DNA of 64,000 nucleotides from Microvirga zambiensis WSM3693 (GCF_016735695.1 NZ_JAERQD010000011.1:62001-126000); one strand, 5' to 3'. Positions 1 through 9,427 are shown, numbered from the stretch's first letter. Notes: generated by a model from the sequence alone, not told the origin. A program made the numbers and translations.

Positions 1-265
1 ACCGAAGCTAGGGCCGGGAAGGCAAGATACAAGCTGAATTCCCGCCTGCCGTGCAAGGTGGGATGTATGCCTCGTCCAGCGCGGCCGCGACATTGTGCAG
101 GACTGAGGCGCCGTGTGCCGGACGCGGCAAGGATGTCTTCGAGGCCCTGTACCCGGTCATGGGATCCATTGTCGTCTGAGGGCCACTTTTCCGGGAGACG
201 GTGCGACGGATCGTTCAGATTGACAGGAATGACGCCAAGGGATCACCATTCCAGGTGGGGGCGCC

Positions 266-787
266 ATGAGGATGGCTGCGATGGACCATTTCGACCACAT
301 CCTGAACTGGAAGCTGAAGCAGGGATCACACACCTTCCCCGGCCAGGACGGCGGCACCTGCATCAACGAGGCAGCCATTGTGGCGGCAGGCTTCCCGTAC
401 CAGCCGGTGCGTTCGGTCGAGGACATGCCGGCGTGCTTCTCACGTCCGATCTGCCGGCTGGCGATGCAGCTGAACGACGCGGCCTCCGATGACGATCGGC
501 AGCGCCTGCTGCCGTTTGTGAGCCGCCTCGCCTGTGCCGATACGCCCGAGGTCGAGCGCGAGCGGGCAGCGTACATTGCTGCGCGCATGCGCTGGCGGCT
601 TCCACTCCGAGAGGGCATGGCGGTGCTCGAAGGCGCCCTCGCCATCGGCCGGCAGCCTGATGCGGTAACGTCTGAGGAGGCGATGACCCGGCTGGACGCT
701 GCTCAGCAGAAGGCCTCAGCCCCCACCTCTGTCAACGAGCATCCGCTGTTCGCCACGATTCACGGATGGCTTGCTGGCGTATTCTAG
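266..787 (+). CDS. Conserved hypothetical protein, 173 aa
   Basis: Soluble 173-residue protein with no signal peptide or membrane segment. The N-terminal third has the pattern GSH..(P)GQDGG.CINEAA..AAGFPYQPV....PACFSRPICRLAMQLND. I recognise this layout (GSH, then C-x-x-EA, then a P-x-C-x-C/S-P-x-I segment) from a small family of uncharacterised bacterial proteins, but know no function for it. The rest is helical and Arg/Ala-rich. The first ATG follows a G-rich stretch (GGTGGGGG); a second ATG at 281 follows AGGATGG and is also possible. The gene stands alone and converges on the downstream hydrolase, with a hairpin between them. Confidence 0.7.
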   Translation: MRMAAMDHFDHILNWKLKQGSHTFPGQDGGTCINEAAIVAAGFPYQPVRSVEDMPACFSRPICRLAMQLNDAASDDDRQRLLPFVSRLACADTPEVERERAAYIAARMRWRLPLREGMAVLEGALAIGRQPDAVTSEEAMTRLDAAQQKASAPTSVNEHPLFATIHGWLAGVF

Positions 788-797
788 AGCCATGATT

Positions 798-830
798 TTA
801 TGTGCCGGCAAGTGAAAGGTCGGCACATAA
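798..830. terminator. Hairpin between convergent genes
   Basis: A perfect 10-bp stem (TTATGTGCCG / CGGCACATAA) encloses a 13-nt loop. It lies 11 bp after the stop of the plus-strand gene and about 50 bp after the stop of the minus-strand hydrolase, so it can serve as a shared terminator. The AT-rich stem ends supply short T runs on both strands. Confidence 0.65.
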
Positions 831-881
831 TACGTTCTCTACGGTAAGCGGTGAATGCGCTGCGTCTGAAAGGGCATCACA

Positions 882-1484
882 CTACCCTGCCACCTGCTGG
901 TAGTCGTCCCCAGCCCGATCACGTCTTCGGACCAACGGCGCATAGGGATTCCATTGTCTCTCCAGCAACAGATCGAACCATCTCAGTCCCTCTGGCCAGC
1001 GACCATGGCCGCTGGCAACGTTGATGTGCCCCGCATCTCCGGCGTCGACGAATGCTGCTCCCCACAATCCGGCGAGGTGCCGGGCACGGGCGTGCGTCAT
1101 ATACGGATCCGTACGGCTGGCGACTACGACAGCAGGAAAGCCGAAGCTGACGGAAGGAAGGGGCGTAAAGGATGCGATGCTGGGCACCAATGGCAGCAAC
1201 AACTCTGGATCAGCCGGCGCTACCAGCAGTGCTCCGCCGACCTTTAACTCCGAATACCGGGCCGCGACGTGTGCGATCAAGGTTGCGCCAAGGCTGTGAC
1301 CAACCAGGATAGCACCTGGCTTTCTCCTGACAGCACTCGCCAAGGCTTCAAGCCAGATCTCAAGGTCCGGTACGTCCCAGCTTTGCTGCTGAACCCGCTC
1401 GGCACCGTCTAACTTCGCTTCCCAATAGCTTTGCCAATGCTCACTCTCAGAGCCGTATAGGCCAGGCACTATAAGAATTGTCAT
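882..1484 (-). CDS. RBBP9/YdeN-family alpha/beta hydrolase
   Basis: Single-domain serine hydrolase of 200 aa, the usual size for the RBBP9/YdeN family. Visible features are the start ILIVPGLYGSESEHWQSYWE, the nucleophile elbow GHSLG near residue 64, an acidic residue in SRTDPY and the catalytic His in DAGHINVASGHG. These give a complete Ser-Asp-His triad and the family hallmark G-H-x-N near the C-terminus. Natural substrates of the family are poorly known; cytosolic esterase activity is the usual assignment. Monocistronic, with no operon partner. The ribosome site is weak (GGGAATATCAGTA before ATG). Confidence 0.85.
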   Translation of the reverse strand: MTILIVPGLYGSESEHWQSYWEAKLDGAERVQQQSWDVPDLEIWLEALASAVRRKPGAILVGHSLGATLIAHVAARYSELKVGGALLVAPADPELLLPLVPSIASFTPLPSVSFGFPAVVVASRTDPYMTHARARHLAGLWGAAFVDAGDAGHINVASGHGRWPEGLRWFDLLLERQWNPYAPLVRRRDRAGDDYQQVAG

Positions 1485-1865
1485 TACTGATATTCCCGTA
1501 TGAGCAGTATTGTTGGCCCATCTGCACGATCAGTCAATGAAACGTATACCTTAAATCAGCCCACTCCGGAGAACGCACTTCCATCACAAGCCATAGGAGC
1601 AGTTTTTTGTATTTCTCCTGGTTAGAATTGATTGCTCCCAATGCGGGCCAATAAGTCAACCTGTCCCTATTTTGCCTTCACGGCGCCTGCCTTATTCACA
1701 TAATGCATCAGATCACGCCAAGCCATCGAGAGCACAGCAAAGGATTTCCGCGCCGTTGGTACCATATCGGACAACGCGTTTCTGGGCTCGCAGAGACAAG
1801 GCGCCGGTCTGTGATCAAGGGCATGCCGAGTGGCGACATTCGTCAATCAAGCCACGGTCCAACGG
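1485..1865. other. Intergenic, no gene seen
   Basis: About 380 bp between two minus-strand genes. Open frames here have no ribosome site and a random-looking composition. The part before 1484 should hold the hydrolase promoter; I could not place convincing -35/-10 boxes. Confidence 0.4.
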
Positions 1866-3497
1866 TTAAGAAATACCCTTAGCAATATCAAAGACGTCGG
1901 TCAGAGTGACGGAACGGAACTCTGTGATCAGCACTGTCACGCGGACAATCCAGAACCCGTCCAGTGGCAGCACGAATCCATCACCATGGTAGAGAGCCTC
2001 CTGCTGTCGAGCCTCACGCATAAATGGTCCAATGCCGTAAGACGGCTTGTCGAGTTCGATCTTGACGCTGAGCGGCTCTACCGCCTGGCCGTCAACCCGA
2101 ATTTCACTGACCTCGACGCTGACGGGGCCGACGCGCGGCGGCCTGACAATCAGTGTCGCACTGACACCATCCTTACTGACTTTGGCCTCCTGTACGGTAG
2201 CGATAGCCGGGGCTACGAGCATTGCACGCGGAGGCGGCGTAAAGCGCCACAGTCCGAGCACCGCGATCACGACGCTGCCGAGCGCAATTTCAGTGCTCGT
2301 GCTACGGATGAGCCGCCGCGTTGCGCGCCGATCGTCTGCGATGGCAGGTTCCGTCAACCAGTATCGATTGAACAGAGCTAGAAACAGAATTGAGGCGACC
2401 AGCATGAGTTTGATCAGGAGCACGACGCCATAGTCTGTCGTCCATAGTGCAGATACCGTCCGAACCTGAACAACCGCCAACACCAATCCTGAAACCCCGA
2501 GAATGGCGACAATCGCCGGAACCGTGCATGAGAACTGTTCCAGGACACGCGGCGCTGCGGCTCTTTCCCGAGTGAATGCGACGACAAGTGGGATGAGGGA
2601 GCCCATCCAGAGAAGGACTGCTACGACATGCAGGAATACCGCCGGAGTCGTGAGACCCCTCGGCGGCGCTGTCGCAGCATGCCCGGCACTCGCGCTCGCC
2701 ACCCCCGTTAGCAGCAGTGCCGTCAACGACAACAGGATGCCCGCTCTGGATGTGTATTTGAGCAATCGAGCCGCATAGGCCAGCGTCAGTGCGGTCGCTG
2801 CGATCGAAATAGACCCACCGTAGCTCGTCGCGTACAATCCAGCCGTCCAGACCGATGCCGTCAGCAGATCAGATAACGGCCCGCCTAACGAATCGAGGCC
2901 CTGGAGTCCGAGGAGTAGAGGAGCGGACAGCAATCCGGCAGAGAGTGCGATCGGAATGATTCCTTCTCCCGCCTTGGGGTCGTAGCGCCCGATCAGCGTA
3001 TAGAATCCAACCCCGCCAACACCAATAATAAGACCAAGCATGAAGGTAAGCCGGGTCGCCCAGAGCCCGACGCGAATGAGTGGATCGGATTCCCCGACAC
3101 TCACCGGTGTGCTTCCACTGGAGGCTCCGACTGAGAACACCAAGCCGCCTCCGATCGGATGTCCGTCTCCTGACGTTACTCTCCATGATAAGGTGTAGGT
3201 TCCGTTCTCAAGATCATCTGGAAGGGTCAGTGTGATGTTAGAGCCCTTCTCACCGATCTCCTTCAGGACAGCGATCTGGCCGCTCGGCTGCACAAGGCGC
3301 GCAACCAACGGTCTGACCGGTTCGGAAAACGTCAGCGTGACCTTTCCCGGTGCGGTTGCGACAAGGATCCCATCAGCTGGATCGGAGCGGATAAGTTGAG
3401 CGTGGGCTCGCACCGTGCTGGTCGAAAGCATGAGCCCCAAGGCGGCGAGGCAGATGACCGCCAAAGACCATAACAGCTTTGGAGCACGAACACTCAC
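1866..3497 (-). CDS. CopC-CopD fusion, copper resistance membrane protein
   Basis: Protein of 543 aa with a signal sequence (about residues 1-31, ending TVRAHA). A periplasmic CopC domain follows (about 31-125); it begins HAQLIRSDPADG and contains VTLTFSEPV and the YTLSWRVTSGDGHPIGG motif. A multi-helix CopD membrane domain occupies about 145-420, and a C-terminal extracytoplasmic part covers roughly 430-540. The His directly after the cleavage site and the HPIGG histidine are typical CopC copper ligands. CopC-CopD fusions (YcnJ-like) take up copper or hand it across the inner membrane. The start overlaps the stop of the upstream ycnI-like gene by 4 bp (ATGA), so the two are translationally coupled. 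Confidence 0.88.
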   Translation of the reverse strand: MSVRAPKLLWSLAVICLAALGLMLSTSTVRAHAQLIRSDPADGILVATAPGKVTLTFSEPVRPLVARLVQPSGQIAVLKEIGEKGSNITLTLPDDLENGTYTLSWRVTSGDGHPIGGGLVFSVGASSGSTPVSVGESDPLIRVGLWATRLTFMLGLIIGVGGVGFYTLIGRYDPKAGEGIIPIALSAGLLSAPLLLGLQGLDSLGGPLSDLLTASVWTAGLYATSYGGSISIAATALTLAYAARLLKYTSRAGILLSLTALLLTGVASASAGHAATAPPRGLTTPAVFLHVVAVLLWMGSLIPLVVAFTRERAAAPRVLEQFSCTVPAIVAILGVSGLVLAVVQVRTVSALWTTDYGVVLLIKLMLVASILFLALFNRYWLTEPAIADDRRATRRLIRSTSTEIALGSVVIAVLGLWRFTPPPRAMLVAPAIATVQEAKVSKDGVSATLIVRPPRVGPVSVEVSEIRVDGQAVEPLSVKIELDKPSYGIGPFMREARQQEALYHGDGFVLPLDGFWIVRVTVLITEFRSVTLTDVFDIAKGIS

Positions 3498-4033
3498 GGG
3501 CCGGGACGGACTTTGACTGATGGCGCAGGATACTTGAGTTCGTCGGCTGTCCGACCGGATTGCGGGACCTCAATCCAACGCTGCGTTCCGGATTCGCATT
3601 GCTGAACGACAGGAACGAAGATCTCTGATACCGTGACGCTACCACGAACCTTCGCACGAAACACGAACTCGTCAAAATGCGCGTCTTCAAGTTTGCTCTC
3701 TGACCACGTGATCTCTCGAATCTCTGCCCCGTGACCGCCATGGGCATCGATTTCCGCCCCGGCTGCAGCGACCCGCTTTTCCTCGACCTTGCTGGTTAGC
3801 AACCAGCCTGGCTTGGGCTGTGGCTTGATCTCCGCCAATTCTGGTGGAAGCGCGACCTTCAAAGCTATTGTGGGCGAACCAGCACACCCGTGAGGGACGA
3901 CAAGTACGAACTTAACGGTGCTGCCTGCCTTCACCTCTTTATTGTCAAAGCTGACATGCGCCTGAGCACAGAAAGGGACGATCAGCACAGCTGTTGCGAG
4001 GAGCGTTTGCAGGCTGAACTTGCGGTTCTTCAT
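3494..4033 (-). CDS. YcnI-family copper-binding protein (DUF1775)
   Basis: Exported 179-residue protein. It has a signal peptide (KNRKF then a hydrophobic run to AQA) and a mature N-terminus HVSFDNKEVKAGS, the conserved His of YcnI/DUF1775 proteins that binds Cu(II). Family motifs VPHGCAGSPT and KPGWLL are visible, followed by EITWSE and DEFVFRAKV segments. It partners the downstream CopC-CopD fusion as in the Bacillus ycnKJI arrangement. The ATG follows GGAG at good spacing. It begins only 23 bp after the stop of the upstream ABC ATPase, so read-through from the sulfur operon is possible. Confidence 0.88.
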   Translation of the reverse strand: MKNRKFSLQTLLATAVLIVPFCAQAHVSFDNKEVKAGSTVKFVLVVPHGCAGSPTIALKVALPPELAEIKPQPKPGWLLTSKVEEKRVAAAGAEIDAHGGHGAEIREITWSESKLEDAHFDEFVFRAKVRGSVTVSEIFVPVVQQCESGTQRWIEVPQSGRTADELKYPAPSVKVRPGP

Positions 4034-4056
4034 AAGAAACTCCAGTGAGCTTGAAA

Positions 4057-4851
4057 CTACCAGGTCGAAGCCAGGCCGAGGTGGACCAACGCCTCCCGCC
4101 GAAGCTCGCTCAGACGTGGGTCGCCGCGATGGCGCGGATAGGGCAAATCAACCGCCAAATCGGCAACAATGCGCGCTGGCCTCGGCCCGAAGATCAGCAC
4201 TCGCTGAGCCAGGAACACCGCTTCCTCGACATCATGGGTCACGAGGACTGCAGTCAGGCCGGCTCGCTGCCATAGGTTGACGAGCTCGGTCTGCATCGTC
4301 AGACGGGTCAGGGAGTCCAGCTTTCCGAGCGGTTCGTCGAGCAGCAAAAGGCGTGGATCGTTCACCAGCGCGCGGGCAAGTGCCACACGCTGCGCCATTC
4401 CGCCGGACAATTGATGCGGATAGGCTTTGTCGAACCCCTCAAGTCCCACGAGCCGAATGGCTTCGTCGACACGGGATTTCGACTTCCTCAGGATGCCCTG
4501 CGCCTCCAGCCCCAACGCTACATTGTCCCAGACAGTGCGCCACGGGAACAGAGTGGGGTCTTGAAAGACGAGAATCCGGGAAGGATCGGGGTCGTCCACC
4601 TGTGACCCATCGACCCGAAGCTGCCCCCTGGTGGGATGATCGAGGCCAGCGAGCAGACGAAGAAGCGTTGACTTGCCACACCCTGACGGACCGAGCAGTG
4701 CCACGAACGATCCCGGCTCGATCGAGAAGTCCACATCATCAAGGACCGGCAGCGGATCTCCTTCCAGTTCGAACTGGTGGGAAAGGCTTGAGATATCGAC
4801 CCGCTGACCCACCGCCGGCGCGACCCTTCCATTCACGGCCGTTGCTACCAT
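4057..4851 (-). CDS. ABC transporter ATP-binding protein, SsuB/TauB type
   Basis: Nucleotide-binding subunit of a nitrate/sulfonate/taurine-type importer. Visible motifs are Walker A GPSGCGKST, the Q-loop region FQDPTLFPW, signature LSGGMAQR, Walker B RLLLLDEP and the switch His in VTHDVEEAV. The C-terminus has PYPRHRGDP, typical of SsuB/TauB. A longer start at 4872 exists, but ATG 4851 has the better ribosome site (AAAGGG, 8 nt) and leaves a 7-bp overlap with the permease gene. Last gene of the 9.3-4.06 kb minus-strand cluster. Substrate specificity cannot be read from the ATPase. Confidence 0.9.
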   Translation of the reverse strand: MVATAVNGRVAPAVGQRVDISSLSHQFELEGDPLPVLDDVDFSIEPGSFVALLGPSGCGKSTLLRLLAGLDHPTRGQLRVDGSQVDDPDPSRILVFQDPTLFPWRTVWDNVALGLEAQGILRKSKSRVDEAIRLVGLEGFDKAYPHQLSGGMAQRVALARALVNDPRLLLLDEPLGKLDSLTRLTMQTELVNLWQRAGLTAVLVTHDVEEAVFLAQRVLIFGPRPARIVADLAVDLPYPRHRGDPRLSELRREALVHLGLASTW

Positions 4852-5855
4852 CTGACGAGCCCTTTCTGCCATGACAGCGTCCAGTCACGCACCCGAAATA
4901 AAACTGTAATCAGCGTCGAGCACATCAGCGCCATCACCAGAAGTGCGGCATACATGTTGTTGTAAGCAGCCCACCCTTGGGCCCACTGCAGGTACCACCC
5001 GAGCCCAGCCTTGACGCCCAGCATTTCCGCCACGACGAGGACGGCAAATGACGTCCCGAGGCCCATGAACAGCCCGACGAACACATGCGGCAACGCTGCA
5101 GGAATTGCCACCTTGAGGATCAGGAAGCCGGGCTTGGCGCCCAAGGTTCGCGCTATGTCATAATAGTCGCGATTGACGCTGGCGATTCCCGACCACGTCA
5201 GGATCGTCACCGGAAAGGCTGTGGCCAGAGCGATGAGGAACACGCTTGCTGAGCCGCTTGTCGGGAAGATGAAAAAGGCGAGCGGAAGCCACGCGGTCGC
5301 AGGCAGCGGACCTATGATCCGAAGGACCGGGTGCACCCAGTAGCTCGCTGCCTGTGACCACCCGATCGTCACGCCGATGACGAACCCGGTGAGCGCCCCA
5401 AAGAAGTAGCCTTTGGCCAGCAAAGCCAATGAGTACGAGACGCTGATGCCCAATCGGCTCCAATCATCCAGAAACACTTCGAGAATGCTCTGGGGCGAAG
5501 AGAAGAATGGGACCGGCAGCAGACCCGTTTTCGCGGTCACGACTTCCCAGATGACAAGACCTAAGGCACCCGCGATTGCCCACGCGCCGTAGTAGCGGAC
5601 TGTCGTGGCAACAGCGCCGAGCGCCCGCCCTGTGACTGCGACGATGATCAGGGCGAGAGAGATCGCAAGTGCGATCAACGCGAGCTCGCGACCATATGGC
5701 TGAGGGACCGTTTCGGGCCAAAGCTCAATGACACCGGCAGCGGCAATCCAAGACGCGGCCGCCGCCAGTCCGAGCCCCCAAAGGGCAGGACGAGTTCTCA
5801 CTGACGCGCCCTGCACGACAGCGCCTTTGGAAAGCGCTGGTTCGACCAAGCTCAT
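4845..5855 (-). CDS. ABC transporter permease, SsuC/TauC type
   Basis: Inner-membrane subunit of 336 aa, longer than usual SsuC (about 260) because of an extra N-terminal pair of hydrophobic segments (about 28-70). The BPD_transp_1 core follows, with the EAA-loop region DYYDIARTLGAKPGFLILKVAIPAALPHVFVG, typical of sulfonate/nitrate/taurine permeases. The ATG follows AAGGAG with a 6-nt gap. It sits 10 bp after the binding-protein gene and overlaps the ATPase gene. Confidence 0.9.
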   Translation of the reverse strand: MSLVEPALSKGAVVQGASVRTRPALWGLGLAAAASWIAAAGVIELWPETVPQPYGRELALIALAISLALIIVAVTGRALGAVATTVRYYGAWAIAGALGLVIWEVVTAKTGLLPVPFFSSPQSILEVFLDDWSRLGISVSYSLALLAKGYFFGALTGFVIGVTIGWSQAASYWVHPVLRIIGPLPATAWLPLAFFIFPTSGSASVFLIALATAFPVTILTWSGIASVNRDYYDIARTLGAKPGFLILKVAIPAALPHVFVGLFMGLGTSFAVLVVAEMLGVKAGLGWYLQWAQGWAAYNNMYAALLVMALMCSTLITVLFRVRDWTLSWQKGLVRW

Positions 5856-5865
5856 TGTCCGCTCC

Positions 5866-6933
5866 TTATGCCGTCAGAACATCGGCGAAGACGCGCTCCG
5901 CGAATTTTTCCGGATCGGTCGACTTCTTGAAGACACTGACATCGCGGAGCTCCTGGGCGTACAGTGCGATCTCCTGGCGAAGATCCGCGCCCGTGGGATT
6001 GTGACCATGCGTTTGATCGAGCAGCACGCCGACGAGATCCTCGATGCTCTTGTCCTTTGGAGCATTGGGCAAGAACACCCGAGCGGCATCCTCCGGCTTT
6101 GCAACGGTCCAATCCTGCGCTTCCAGGAGGGCGCGGGTGAGCGCAGCCGCGGTCGGCTTGTCCTCACGCACCAAACGCCCCGTTAGACCGACAATGCAGC
6201 AGACCCGGTTTTCGAAACCGTGATCGAGATTGGACGCAATCTGGAGATACTTTGGGTCTCTGAGCCAGAAGTAGGCTTTTGGGTCGCCGTCCGCGATCGC
6301 ATCGATCTCCCCCTTCTCGGCTGCGAGCTGCAGCAACTCGCCCGGGTATTGCCGCCATTCCACGTCGGCGACGGGATCTAGCCCTTCCTTGTGCAGCAGG
6401 ATCGAGAAGAAGTTCTTCCCGGGGCTGGCAAGATCGGAAATACCGATCCTCTTGCCCTTCAACTGGCTGAGATCGGTGATGCCGGCTGACTTCAGCGCCA
6501 CAAGCCGTGAGCAGCCACCGTGAGTGCCAGCCGTAATCTTGACGTCGAAGCCCTGCTCAAGGGCTTTCAGCCAGCGCAGCGCCATGCCGACGCCCCCATC
6601 GGCCTTCCCGGTAGCAATCGCCTCAAGCAACGCTTCCGTCGAGGCGCCGAAATTCACCAGTTCGACGTCGAGGCCGTATTTCTTGAAAATACCATGCTCG
6701 AGGGCCACAAACACCGGTGCGAGGCAGATTGCCGTAGCATTCGTCGCAAACTTGATCTTCTTCAGTTGTCCTGCAGCAGGGGCAGATTGCGCGGCAAGGC
6801 TGCCGATCGACAGGGCGCCCAGTGGGGCCGCAAGTCCGAGCGCTCCCGCAGCCTTGAGAAAGGTCCGGCGATCGGTTTGGGTGATCGCAGCACCATTCGC
6901 TGCCTGGGTCGCAGTCTTATGAATCCAGCTCAT
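5866..6933 (-). CDS. ABC transporter substrate-binding protein, SsuA/NrtA type
   Basis: Periplasmic binding protein of 355 aa. The leader has a twin-arginine motif (DRRTFLK) and a hydrophobic stretch ending near SLAAQSAPAAG, so Tat export is likely. The mature part fits the NMT1/SsuA fold: KIKFATNATAICLAPVFVALEHGIFKKYGLDVELVNFG, then GKADGGVGMALRW, LKGKRIGISDLASPGK and EGLDPVADVEWRQYP. The ligand could be a sulfonate, sulfate ester or similar organosulfur compound; that is inferred from the neighbouring SsuD- and SfnB-like genes. Good ribosome site (GGAGA). Confidence 0.88.
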   Translation of the reverse strand: MSWIHKTATQAANGAAITQTDRRTFLKAAGALGLAAPLGALSIGSLAAQSAPAAGQLKKIKFATNATAICLAPVFVALEHGIFKKYGLDVELVNFGASTEALLEAIATGKADGGVGMALRWLKALEQGFDVKITAGTHGGCSRLVALKSAGITDLSQLKGKRIGISDLASPGKNFFSILLHKEGLDPVADVEWRQYPGELLQLAAEKGEIDAIADGDPKAYFWLRDPKYLQIASNLDHGFENRVCCIVGLTGRLVREDKPTAAALTRALLEAQDWTVAKPEDAARVFLPNAPKDKSIEDLVGVLLDQTHGHNPTGADLRQEIALYAQELRDVSVFKKSTDPEKFAERVFADVLTA

Positions 6934-7010
6934 TGTCAGTCTCCAATCGTCGGCGTGATGGGTGATTTCACAGTCAATGTGGGTCGGAATGGCTCCGCCC
7001 GTCGTCTGTC

Positions 7011-8117
7011 CTAAGCGGCCGCCTCGCGGGGCGCTGCCTTGTCTCGCTGCGCCACAAGTGCCCGGACCCGCGGGATGAGATCACGGCCGTACTGGAAGGC
7101 ATCTTCAAGCGGATCGAAGCCGCGAATGAGGAAGGTCGTGATGCCGAGGTTGTAATAGTCAAGCATGGCGTCGGCGACTTGATCGGGCGTCCCTACCAGG
7201 GATGTCGAATTGCCGCTAGCACCCGTCAAAGCGGCTATTTCGGTCCACAGGCGCTTATCAAGCCGAGGTCCCTGCGCCGCTGCCGCCAAGAGGCGACGCG
7301 ATCCCTCGTTCGGCGGCGCCCCGGAACCGTTCTTGATCAGACGCTCACCGCCGGCAGCACGGAGCGCCTTGGCACGCTGCAGGATGCGGTCAGCTTTCGC
7401 CCAAGCTGCCTCCTCGGTTTCAGCGAGGACAGGGCGCAGGGAAAGACTGAAGCGAGGAGTCCGCCCAAAAGGGGCCGCGGCCGTGCGGATGCGCTCAATC
7501 GTCTGCGCAACTTGTGCGTAGGTTTCACCCCAGAGTGCATAAATGTCAGCGTGCTGGCCTGCCACCGCGAGCGCCGCTTCGGAGGATCCGCCGAAATAGA
7601 CGGGAATTCCGTCCGGGCCTTGCGGCTTCACCTCGGAGAAGCCACCCACGACTTTGTAGTACCGTCCGTCGTAGTCGAACGGTTTCTGGCTGGTCCATTC
7701 CTGCCGGACGATGTCGAGGTATTCGCTGGTGCGAGCATACCGCTCGTCCTTCGTTAGATGATCACCGTCCTGCGCCAGTTCCTGATCGTTTCCGCCGGTG
7801 ATGATATGGACGGCAATCCGACCGTCACTCAAATGATCGAGGGTCGCCAGTTGCCGTGCCGCAACCGTCGGCGCCGTGAACCCCGGCCTATGAGCGATCA
7901 TCAGCTTGAGGTCACGTGTGATGGATGTCACATACTGCCCAACCAGAATGCTCTCTGGCGAGGTGGAATGGAATGCCAGCAGCGCCCGGTCGAAGCCTCC
8001 ATTTTCGTGAATGGCTGCGGCGGCTGCTATGTGCCGACGATCAATGACCGGGCCAGAGCGGGCAATGGCCTCCGATGCATTGAAGTTCCCGATGTAACCG
8101 ATGAATTCAACTGGCAT
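7011..8117 (-). CDS. FMNH2-dependent alkanesulfonate monooxygenase-like (SsuD family)
   Basis: LLM-class flavin-dependent oxygenase, 368 aa. SsuD-type enzymes cleave the C-S bond of sulfonates with FMNH2 and O2, releasing sulfite and an aldehyde. Family segments are HENGGFDRALLAFHS, IAHRPGFTAPTVAARQLATLDHLSDGR, IITGGNDQE, DGDHLTKDERYARTSEYLD, PVYFGGSSEAAL and SLVGTPDQVADAM. It needs a separate flavin reductase; candidates lie at 10873 and 33226. ATG after GGAGG with a 5-nt gap. It is 21 bp downstream of the SfnB-like gene, in the same operon as the transporter. Confidence 0.88.
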   Translation of the reverse strand: MPVEFIGYIGNFNASEAIARSGPVIDRRHIAAAAAIHENGGFDRALLAFHSTSPESILVGQYVTSITRDLKLMIAHRPGFTAPTVAARQLATLDHLSDGRIAVHIITGGNDQELAQDGDHLTKDERYARTSEYLDIVRQEWTSQKPFDYDGRYYKVVGGFSEVKPQGPDGIPVYFGGSSEAALAVAGQHADIYALWGETYAQVAQTIERIRTAAAPFGRTPRFSLSLRPVLAETEEAAWAKADRILQRAKALRAAGGERLIKNGSGAPPNEGSRRLLAAAAQGPRLDKRLWTEIAALTGASGNSTSLVGTPDQVADAMLDYYNLGITTFLIRGFDPLEDAFQYGRDLIPRVRALVAQRDKAAPREAAA

Positions 8118-8138
8118 ATGAACCTCCGATGGCGTGGA

Positions 8139-9302
8139 CTAGATGCCCAAGGCGAGTTGGCCGGCACTGGTCCGGGCTGTGTCTTCCTGGGGGCTATGAA
8201 TGCGACCACACAGAACATCGCGATAATGACGTTCCAGGGGATTGGCGCGCGAAACGCCATGATTGCCCGAGAGCTTCAGTGCTTTCTCGACCGCAGCAAT
8301 GGCGTTCTCGGTAGTGACCACCTTGATGAGACCGGCCTCCGACTGACTTAAAGGACGTTCCTCATCGACGTCCTTTGCGGCGGATCCAATCAGGCGCCGG
8401 TTGACAGCAAGAAGTTCCTCGATATCTCCGACGGCCTGCTGGATGCGGGGTACCGTCGCAAGCGATCGACCAAGGTTGCTGGGAACACGATCCTTTAAGA
8501 AGCGCACGAGCCAATCACGTGCCGCTTCAGCGATACCGGTATAGAGCGCTCCAGGCAGTATTCCGAACCAGGACGCTTGTCCCTCCCGGTTGGCCCATTC
8601 AGAGGGCGCCCGAATGTCAACGGCATGGTCGAGGGGAACCCGCACCTCGTCAAAGACGACATCGTGGCTTCCCGTCGCACGCATCCCGATCGGATCCCAG
8701 GTCCTCTCAACCCGGACCCCTGGGGCTTGCACTGGGACCAGAAAACCTCCGACACGGGGCTCATCCTCGTCGGTTTTCGCCCATACGATGGCCCACGTGA
8801 GACCTTCCGCGCCGGTTGAATAGATCTTCCGCCCGCTGATCAGCCACCCGTCGCCAACGCGCCGTGCTGTCGTGTCTGGAAGTCCGCCACGGAGAGGGGT
8901 GCCGAGGGCCGGCTCGACACGGAGTGCATTGATCAGTGCGCCACGCTCTATTGCATCGCGGGCCACCGTGCGGACCAGATGCTCCGGCCATCGCCCTTTA
9001 GGAAGTTGAGCAAGGTTGATGTATTGCATGATCAGGATCAACGCCGTCGATGGTTCACCCCGTGCGATTTCCCGGATCACCTCGGCGGCCTCTGTGAGAC
9101 CCGCACCAACGCCGCCCAGGTCAGCAGGCGCAGTCAGTGCGACGAGACCACATTGATGCAGCAGACGGAAGTTTCCGGCCGGGAATGCCCCGGTGAGATC
9201 GAGATCAGCCGCACTCTCCGAGAAGATGGACGCCAACCGGATTGCCGTATCGACGGGATTTTCGGACACGGCAACACGGGAGCGCAGTGGAGTCGCTGTC
9301 AT
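8139..9302 (-). CDS. sfnB: SfnB-family sulfur acquisition oxidoreductase (acyl-CoA dehydrogenase fold)
   Basis: Flavin-dependent monooxygenase of the acyl-CoA dehydrogenase/DszC type, 387 aa. Members (SfnB, DszC) act on sulfones or dibenzothiophene-like compounds. Visible blocks: GLVALTAPADLGGVGAGLTEAAEVIREIARGEPSTALIL, GWLISGRKIYSTGAEG, RTWDPIGMRATGSHDVVFDEVRVP and NHGVSRANPLERHYRDVLCGRIHSPQEDT, the last being diagnostic for the SfnB/DszC group. The frame is open to 9374, but ATG 9302 has a clear AAGGA 8 nt upstream and matches the family start. First gene of the five-gene operon; a 16-bp inverted repeat and a TTGACA box lie about 160-190 bp upstream. Confidence 0.85.
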   Translation of the reverse strand: MTATPLRSRVAVSENPVDTAIRLASIFSESAADLDLTGAFPAGNFRLLHQCGLVALTAPADLGGVGAGLTEAAEVIREIARGEPSTALILIMQYINLAQLPKGRWPEHLVRTVARDAIERGALINALRVEPALGTPLRGGLPDTTARRVGDGWLISGRKIYSTGAEGLTWAIVWAKTDEDEPRVGGFLVPVQAPGVRVERTWDPIGMRATGSHDVVFDEVRVPLDHAVDIRAPSEWANREGQASWFGILPGALYTGIAEAARDWLVRFLKDRVPSNLGRSLATVPRIQQAVGDIEELLAVNRRLIGSAAKDVDEERPLSQSEAGLIKVVTTENAIAAVEKALKLSGNHGVSRANPLERHYRDVLCGRIHSPQEDTARTSAGQLALGI

Positions 9303-9427
9303 CGATGAAGTCCTTCGGAATTGACACTCTCGACGGAGCCGAGCGGCTGGCCTTGCCAGCAAGGATGCTAGCAACGCGTTTATACTTGGAATGATTTCGC
9401 TCTACTTGGCAGTGCTTGCAGCCAAAA

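Noticed and set aside
1672..1869. Short plus-strand frame resembling degenerate transposase debris
   Set aside because: No DDE or HTH motif, no terminal repeats, and it overlaps the end of the CopC-CopD gene.
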